A stretch of DNA of 64,000 bases from Megachile rotundata (lineage: Eukaryota; Arthropoda; Insecta; Hymenoptera; Megachilidae): the NCBI RefSeq assembly GCF_050947335.1, contig NW_027473317.1:992001-1056000 (forward strand), read 5' to 3'. Made by a program: the position numbers and the translations under genes. Below, piece by piece: positions 57,001 to 64,000 of the stretch (positions within the stretch are counted from its first letter, which is position 1; each line of letters begins with the position of its first letter). The notes under the pieces were generated by a model, which was given only the letters and a program-made list of their open reading frames with translations, had not been told where the DNA came from and searched no databases.

Positions 57001-60000
57001 GATTGTGATTGTATGGTTGTGATTGTATGATTGTGATTGTATGATTGTGATTGTATGATTGTGATTGTATGATTGTGATTGTATGATTGTGATTGTATGA
57101 TTGTGATTGTATGATTGTGATTGTATGATTTTAATTGTATGATTGTGATTGCATGATTGTGATTTTATGATTGCGACTGTGTGATTGTGATTGTATGATT
57201 TTGATTGTATGATTGTGATTGCATGATTGTGATTGCATGATTGCGACTGTATGATTGTGATTGTATGATTTTGATTGTATGATTGTGATTGTATGATTGT
57301 GATTGTATGATTGTGATTATATGATTGTGATTGTATGATTGTGATTGTATGACTGTGATTGTATAATAGTGATTGTGACATTGCGATTGTATGATTGCGA
57401 TTGTATGATTGTGATTGTATGATTGTGATTGTATGATTGTGATTGTATGATTGTGATTGTATGATTATGATTGTATGATTGTGATTGTATGATTGTGATT
57501 GTATGATTGTGATCGTATGATTGTGATAGAATGATTGCGATTGTATGATTGCGATTGTATGATTGCGATTGTATGATTGCGATTGTATGATTGTGATTGT
57601 ATGATTGCATTTGTATGATTGCGATTGTATGATTGTCATTGTATGATTTTGATTGTATGATTGTGATTGTATGATCGTGATTGTATGATCGTGATTGTAT
57701 GATTGTGATTGCATGATTGTGATTGTATGATTGTGATTGTATGATTGTGATTGTATGATTTTAATTGTATAATTGGGATTGTATGATTGGGATTGTATGA
57801 TTGGGATTGTATGATTGTGATTGTATGATTGTGATTGTATGATTGCGTTTGTATGATTGCGATTGTATGATTGTCATTGTATGATTGTGATTGTATGATT
57901 GTGATTCTATGATCGTGATTGTATGATCGTGATTGTATGATCGTGATTGTATGATCGTGATTGTATGATCGTGATTGTATGATTGTGATTGTATGACTGT
58001 GATTGTATAATAGTGATTGTGACATTGCGATTGTATGATTGCGGTTGTATGATTGTGATTGTATGACTGTGGTTGTGTGATTGTGATAGTAAGATTGTGA
58101 TTGTATGATTGTGATTGTATGATTGCGATTGTATGATAGTGATTGTGACATTGCGATTGTATGATTGCGATTGTATGATTGTGATTGTATGATTGTGATT
58201 GTATGATTGTGATTGTATGATTGTGATTGTATGATTGTGATTGTATGATTGTGATTGTATGATTTTAATTGTATGATTGTGATTGTATGATTGTGATTGT
58301 ATGATTGCGACTGTATGATTGTGATTGTATGATTTTGATTGTATGATTGTGATTGCATGATTGTGATTATATGATTGTGATTGTATGATTGTGATTGCAT
58401 GATTGTGATTGTATGATCGTCATTGTATGATTGTGATTGTATGATTGTGATTGTATGATTGTGATTGTATGATTGTGATTGTATGATTGTGATTGTATGA
58501 TTGTGATTGTATGATTGTGATTGTATGATTGTGATTGTATGATTGTGATTGTATGATTTTGATTGTATGATTGTGATTGCATGATTGAGATTGTATGATT
58601 GTGTTTGTATGATTGCGATTGTATGATTGTGATTGCATGACTGTGATTGTATGATTGTGATTGTATGCTTGTGATTGTATGATTGTGATTGTATGATTGT
58701 GATTGTATGATTGTGATTGTATGATTGTCATTGTATGATTGTGATTGTATGATTTTAATTGTATGATTGTGATTGTATGATTGCGATTGTAATATTGCGA
58801 TTGTATGATTGTGATTGTATGATCGTGATTGTATGATCGTGGTTGTATGATTGTGATTGTATGATTGTGATTGTATGCTTGTGATTGTATGATTGTGATT
58901 GTACGATAGTGATTGTGACATTGCGATTGTATGATTGCGATTGTATGATTGTGATTGTATGACTGCGATTGTATGATTGTGATTGTATGATTTTGATTGT
59001 ATGATTGTGATTGCATGACTGAGATTGTATGATTGTGATTGTATGATTGTGATTGTATGATTGTGATTGTATGATTGTGATTGTATGATTGTGATTGTAT
59101 GATTGTGATGGTATGATTGTGATTGTATGATTGTGATAGAATGATTGCGATTGTATGATTGCGTTTGTATGATTGCGATTGTATGATTGTGATTGTATGA
59201 TTGCGTTTGTATGATTGCGATTGTATGATTGTCATTGTATGATTGTGATTGTATGATTGTGATTCTATGATCGTGATTGTATGATCGTGATTGTATGATC
59301 GTGATTGTATGATCGTGATTGTATGATTGTGATTGTATGATTGTGATTGTATGATTGTGATTATATGATTGTGATTGTATGATTGTGATTGTACGATAGT
59401 GATTGTGACATTGCGATTGTATGATTGCGATTGTATGATTGTGATTGTATGACTGCGATTGTATGATTGTGATTGTATGATTTTGATTGTATGATTGTGA
59501 TTGCATGACTGAGATTGTATGATTGTGATTGTATGATTGTGATTGTATGATTGTGATTGTATGATTGTGATTGTATGATTGTGATTGTATGATTGTGATT
59601 GTATGATTGTGATTGTATGATTGTGATTGTATGATTGTGATTGTATGATTGTGATTGTATGATTGAGATTGAATGATTGGGATTGTATGATTGTGATTGT
59701 ATGATTGTGATTGTATGATAGTGATTGTGACATTGCGATTGTATGATTCAGATTGTATGGTTGTGATTGTATGATTGTGATTGTATGATTGTGATTGTAT
59801 GATTGTGATTGTATGGTCGTGATTGTATGATTGTGATTGTATGATTGTGATTGTATGATTGTGATTGTATGATTTTAATTGTATGATTGTGATTGCATGA
59901 TTGTGATTTTATGATTGCGACTGTGTGATTGTGATTGTATGATTTTGATTGTATGATTGTAATTGCATGATTGTGATTATATGATTGTGATTGTATGATT

Positions 60001-60509
60001 GTGATTGTATCATTGTGATTGTATGATTGTGATTGTATGATTGCGATTGTATGATTGTGATTGTATGATTGTGATTGTATGATTGTGATTGTATGATTGT
60101 GATTGTATGATTGTGATTGTATGATTGTGATTGTATGATTGTGATTGTATGATTGTGATTGCATGATTGTGATTGTATTATTGTGATTGTTTGATTGTGA
60201 TTGTATGATTGTGATTGTACGATAGTGATTGTGACATTGCGATTGTATGATTGCGATTGTATGATTGTGATTGTATGACTGCGATTGTATGATGGTGATT
60301 GTATGATTGTGATTGTATGATTGTGATTGTATGACTGTGTTAGTATGATTGTGATTGTATGATAGTGATTGTGATATTGCGATTGTATGATTGCGATTGT
60401 ATGATTGTGATTGCATGACTGTGATTGTATGATTGTGTTTGTATGATTGTGATTGTATGATTGTGATTGTATGATTGTCATTGTATGAATGTGATTGTAT
60501 GACTTTTAT
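54072..60509 (+). repeat. Higher-order module Q5
   Basis: This fifth copy of Q is aligned to Q1 at +50,231 bp at the 54257 marker and +50,259 bp from about 54704 to the end, the step being two extra units. It keeps the GATC run (about 54803), the 504-bp duplication (55535 and 56039), the triple ATTGGG cluster (about 57766) and the GTATTATTG unit (about 60177). Unlike Q1 it is not followed by another Q. At 60509 it passes into the TGTGACAGAATG segment, as Q2 and Q3 do. Confidence 0.86.
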
Positions 60510-63500
60510 AGTATGATTGTGATTGTATGATTGTGATTGTATGATTGTGACAGAATGATTGCGATTGTATGATTGCGATTGTATGATTGCGATTGTATGA
60601 TTGCGATTGTATGATTGTGATTGTATGATTGCGTTTGTATGATTGCGATTGTATGATTGTCATTGTATGATTTTGATTGTATGATTGTGATTGTATGATC
60701 GTGATTGTATGATCGTGATTGTATGATCGTGATTGCATGATTGTGATTGTATGATTGTGATTATATGATTGTGATTGTATGATTGTGATTGTATGATTGT
60801 GATTGTATGATTGTGATTGTATGATTTTAATTGTATGATTGTGATTGTATGATTGTGATTGTATGATTGTGATTGTATGATTGTGGTTGTATGATTGTGA
60901 TTGTATGATTGTGATTTTATGATTTTGATTGTATGATTGTGATTGCATGACTGAGATTGTATGATTGTGATTGTATGATTGTGATTGTATGATTGTGATT
61001 GTATGATTGTGATTGTATGATTGTCATTGTATGATTGTGATTGTATGATTTTAATTGTATGATTGTGATTGTATGATTGCGACTGTATGATTGTCATTGT
61101 ATGATTTTGATTGTATGATTGTGATTGTATGATCGTGATTGTATGATCGTGATTGTATGATCGTGATTGCATGATTGTGATTGTATGATTGTGATTATAT
61201 GATTGTGATTGTATGATTGTGATTGTATGATTGTGATTGTATGATTGTGATTGTATGATTTTAATTGTATGATTGTGATTGTATGATTGTGATTGTATGA
61301 TTGTGATTGTATGATTGTGGTTGTATGATTGTGATTGTATGATTGTGATTTTATGATTTTGATTGTATGATTGTGATTGCATGACTGAGATTGTATGATT
61401 GTGATTGTATGATTGTGATTGTATGATTGTGATTGTATGATTGTGATTGTATGATTGTGATTGTATGATTGTGATTGTATGATTGTGATTGTATGATTGT
61501 GATTTTATGATTGAGATTGAATGATTGGGATTGTATGATTGTGATTGTATGATTGTGATTGTATGATAGTGATTGTGACATTGCGATTGTATGCTTCAGA
61601 TTGTATGGTTGTGATTGTATGATTGTGATTGTATGATTGTGATTGTATGATTGTGATTGTATGATTGTGATTGTATGATTGTGATTGTATGATTGTGATT
61701 GTATGATTGTGATTGTATGATTGAGATTGAATGATTGGGATTGTATGATTGTGATTGTATGGTTGTGATTGTATGATAGTGATTGTGACATTGCGATTGT
61801 ATGATTGTGATTGTATGATTGTGACTGTATGATTGTGATTGTATGATTGTGATTGTATGATTGTGATTGTATGATTGTGATTGTATGATTGTGATTGTAT
61901 GCTTGTGATTGTATGATTGTGATTGTATGATTGTGATTGTATGATTGTGATTGTATGATTGTGATTGTATGCTTGTGATTGTATGATTGTGATTGTATGA
62001 TTGTGATTGTATGATTGTCATTGTATGATTGTGATTGTATGATTTTAATTGTATGATTGTGATTGTATGATTGCGATTGTAATATTGCGATTGTATGATT
62101 GTGATTGTATGATCGTGATTGTATGATCGTGATTGTATGATTGTGATTGTATGATTGTGATTGTATGATTGTGACTATATGATTGTGATTGTATGATTGT
62201 GATTGTACGATAGTGATTGTGACATTGCGATTGTATGATTGCGATTGTATGATTGTGATTGTATGACTGCGATTGTATGATTGTGATTGTATGATTGTGA
62301 TTGTATGATTGTGATTGTATGACTGTGTTAGTATGATTGTGATTGTATGATAGTGATTGTGATATTGCGATTGTATGATTGCGATTGTATGATTGCGATT
62401 GTATGATTGTGATTGCATGACTGTGATTGTATGATTGTGTTTGTATGATTGTGATTGTATGATTGTGATTGTATGATTGTCATTGTATGAATGTGATTGT
62501 ATGACTTTTATAGTATGATTGTGATTGTATGATTGTGATTGTATGATTGTGATTGTATGATTGTGATTGTATGATTGTGATTGTATGATTGTGATTGTAT
62601 GATTGTGATTGTATGATTGTGATTGTATGATTGTGATTGTATGATTGTGATTGTATGATTGTGATTGTATGATTGTGATTGTATGATTGTGATTGTATGA
62701 TTGTGATTGTATGATTGTGATTGTATGATTGTGATAGAATGATTGCGATTGTATGATTGCGATTGTATGATTGCGATTGTATGATTGCGATTGTATGATT
62801 GTGATTGTATGATTGCGTTTGTATGATTGTGATTGTATGATTGTGATTGTATGATTGTGGTTGTATGATTGTGATTGTATGATTGTGATTGTATGATTTT
62901 GATTGTATGATTGTGATTGCATGACTGAGATTGTATGATTGTGATTGTATGATTGTGATTGTATGATTGTGATTGTATGCTTGTGATTGTATGATTGTGA
63001 TTGTATGATTGTGATTGTATGATTGTGATTGTATGATTGTGATTGTATGATTGTGATTGTATGATTGTGATTGTATGATTGAGATTGAATGATTGGGATT
63101 GTATGATTGTGATTGTATGATTGTGATTGTATGATTGTGATTGTATGATAGTGATTGTGACATTGCGATTGTATGCTTCAGATTGTATGGTTGTGATTGT
63201 ATGATTGTGATTGTATGATTGTGATTGTATGATAGTGATTGTATGATTGTGATTGTATGATTGTGATTGTATGATTGTGATTGTATGATTGTGATTGTAT
63301 GATTGAGATTGAATGATTGGGATTGTATGATTGTGATTGTATGGTTGTGATTGTATGATAGTGATTGTGACATTGCGATTGTATGATTGTGATTGTATGA
63401 TTGTGATTGTATGATTGTGATTGTATGATCGTGATTGTATGATCGTGATTGTATGATTGTGATTGTATGATTGTGATTGTATGATTGTGACTATATGATT

Positions 63501-64000
63501 GTGATTGTATGATTGTGATTGTACGATAGTGATTGTGACATTGCGATTGTATGATTGCGATTGTATGATTGTGATTGTATGACTGCGATTGTATGATTGT
63601 GATTGTATGATTGTGATTGTATGATTGTGATTGTATGACTGTGTTAGTATGATTGTGATTGTATGATAGTGATTGTGATATTGCGATTGTATGATTGCGA
63701 TGGTATGATTGCGATTGTATGATTGTGATTGCATGACTGTGATTGTATGATTGTGTTTGTATGATTGTGATTGTATGATTGTGATTGTATGATTGTCATT
63801 GTATGAATGTGATTGTATGACTTTTATAGTATGATTGTGATTGTATGATTGTGATTGTATGATTGTGATTGTATGATTGTGATTGTATGATTGTGATTGT
63901 ATGATTGTGATTGTATGATTGTGATTGTATGATTGTGATTGTATGATTGTGATTGTATGATTGTGATAGAATGATTGCGATTGTATGATTGCGATTGTAT
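60510..64000 (+). repeat. Higher-order module R4, cut by window end
   Basis: This fourth R-type module begins with the TGTGACAGAATG segment and matches R3 at 15,708 bp and R1 at 37,645 bp, with GACTTTTATAG at 62503 and 63819 (1,316 bp apart, the same spacing as 24858-26174 in R1). A private ATGCTTGTG unit lies near 62979. The array continues past the last base. Confidence 0.8.

Larger units (their letters stand above)
1..64000 (+). repeat. 14-bp satellite array, unit ATTGTATGATTGTG
   Basis: The whole window is head-to-tail copies of ATTGTATGATTGTG, about 4,570 units, with no interruption and no inverted segment. The consensus contains no C on this strand and is about 29% G+C. Units starting at position 1 stay in the same 14-bp phase at every point sampled up to about 28.1 kb, and one base out of phase from there to the end. 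Common variant endings are TGCG, ATCGTG, ATAGTG, TTTTG, TTTTA, TGTC and ACTGTG; common variant starts are ATTGCATG, ATTATATG, ATAGAATG and TTTGTATG. No unique flanking sequence is present, so total array length and genomic position are unknown. The form is that of a eukaryotic satellite; the species cannot be told. Confidence 0.98.

Noticed and set aside
1..64000. CRISPR array
   Set aside because: There are no unique spacers. Repeats abut at 14 bp with no spacer, no leader and no cas genes.
1..64000. Telomeric repeat array
   Set aside because: The strand is G/T-rich, but the unit lacks the G-runs of known telomere repeats, and kilobase higher-order modules are not expected of telomerase-made DNA. 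Subtelomeric position remains possible.
1..64000. Z-DNA from alternating TGTATG and TGTG
   Set aside because: Alternating purine-pyrimidine runs are only 4-6 bp and are broken in each unit by ATT.
1..64000. Transcription-factor-like sites in variants (ATTGCG as a C/EBP half-site, ATTGG as an inverted CCAAT box, TGCAT as a POU-like core)
   Set aside because: Such short matches are expected by chance in thousands of units. Nothing shows spacing or context beyond the repeat itself.
1..64000. Transposon, virus or insertion-sequence remnants, tRNA or rRNA genes, terminators
   Set aside because: No non-satellite stretch exists in which they could lie, and no inverted repeats or hairpins were seen because the array is all in one orientation.
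1..64000. Bacterial or phage origin
   Set aside because: A 64-kb gene-free satellite with higher-order repeats is not known to me in such genomes. Array form fits a eukaryote, though no direct species marker is present.
1..64000. Pure sequencing or assembly artefact
   Set aside because: Hundreds of linked variant units recur in fixed order with module-specific differences, which a simple artefact would not produce. Local errors in copy number remain possible, notably at 10057, 28126 and 36216-39700.

Overview
The window is one uninterrupted tandem-repeat (satellite) array. I see no gene, RNA gene, mobile element, CRISPR array or unique sequence in it, and the array runs off both ends. The unit is 14 bp, ATTGTATGATTGTG on the plus strand, head to tail throughout (about 4,570 units) and never inverted. 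The consensus holds 3 A, 7 T, 4 G and no C, so the plus strand is strongly G/T-biased and C appears only in variant units. A satellite of this size with higher-order structure suggests a eukaryotic genome assembled from long reads (heterochromatic, centromeric, subtelomeric or interstitial). Nothing in the window identifies the species or the chromosomal position.

The array is hierarchical. (1) The 14-mer looks like two ATTGTG-type hexamers plus two extra bases (6+2+6). (2) Variant units recur in fixed order and define blocks of roughly 0.5-0.77 kb. (3) These build kilobase modules that I name P, Q and R. (4) The modules follow one another in a P-Q-R order three times. The layout, with approximate borders, is: P1 1-3840; Q1 3841-10056; Q2 10057-16466; mosaic junction 16467-17460; Q3 17461-23284; R1 23285-27370; P2 27371-30390; Q4 30391-36215; rearranged stretch 36216-39700; R2 39701-43430; connector 43431-44792; R3 44793-49260; P3 49261-54071; Q5 54072-60509; R4 60510-64000, cut by the window end. 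Q1 and Q2 are a tandem pair with a period of exactly 6,216 bp (444 units) and only a few base differences found by eye.

Every spacing I measured between copies of a diagnostic variant is a multiple of 14 bp, apart from one net single-base deletion near 28126. Duplication and loss have therefore happened in whole units, as expected for unequal exchange or replication slippage in register.

The minus strand shows long open frames (up to about 1,200 codons) in all three frames. This follows from the repeat: the unit has no minus-strand stop, and since 14 is not a multiple of 3, all three frames read the same 14-residue peptide (HNHTITIIQSQSYN). I treat none of these as genes. Module borders and offsets come from reading by eye and counting, not from an alignment program.
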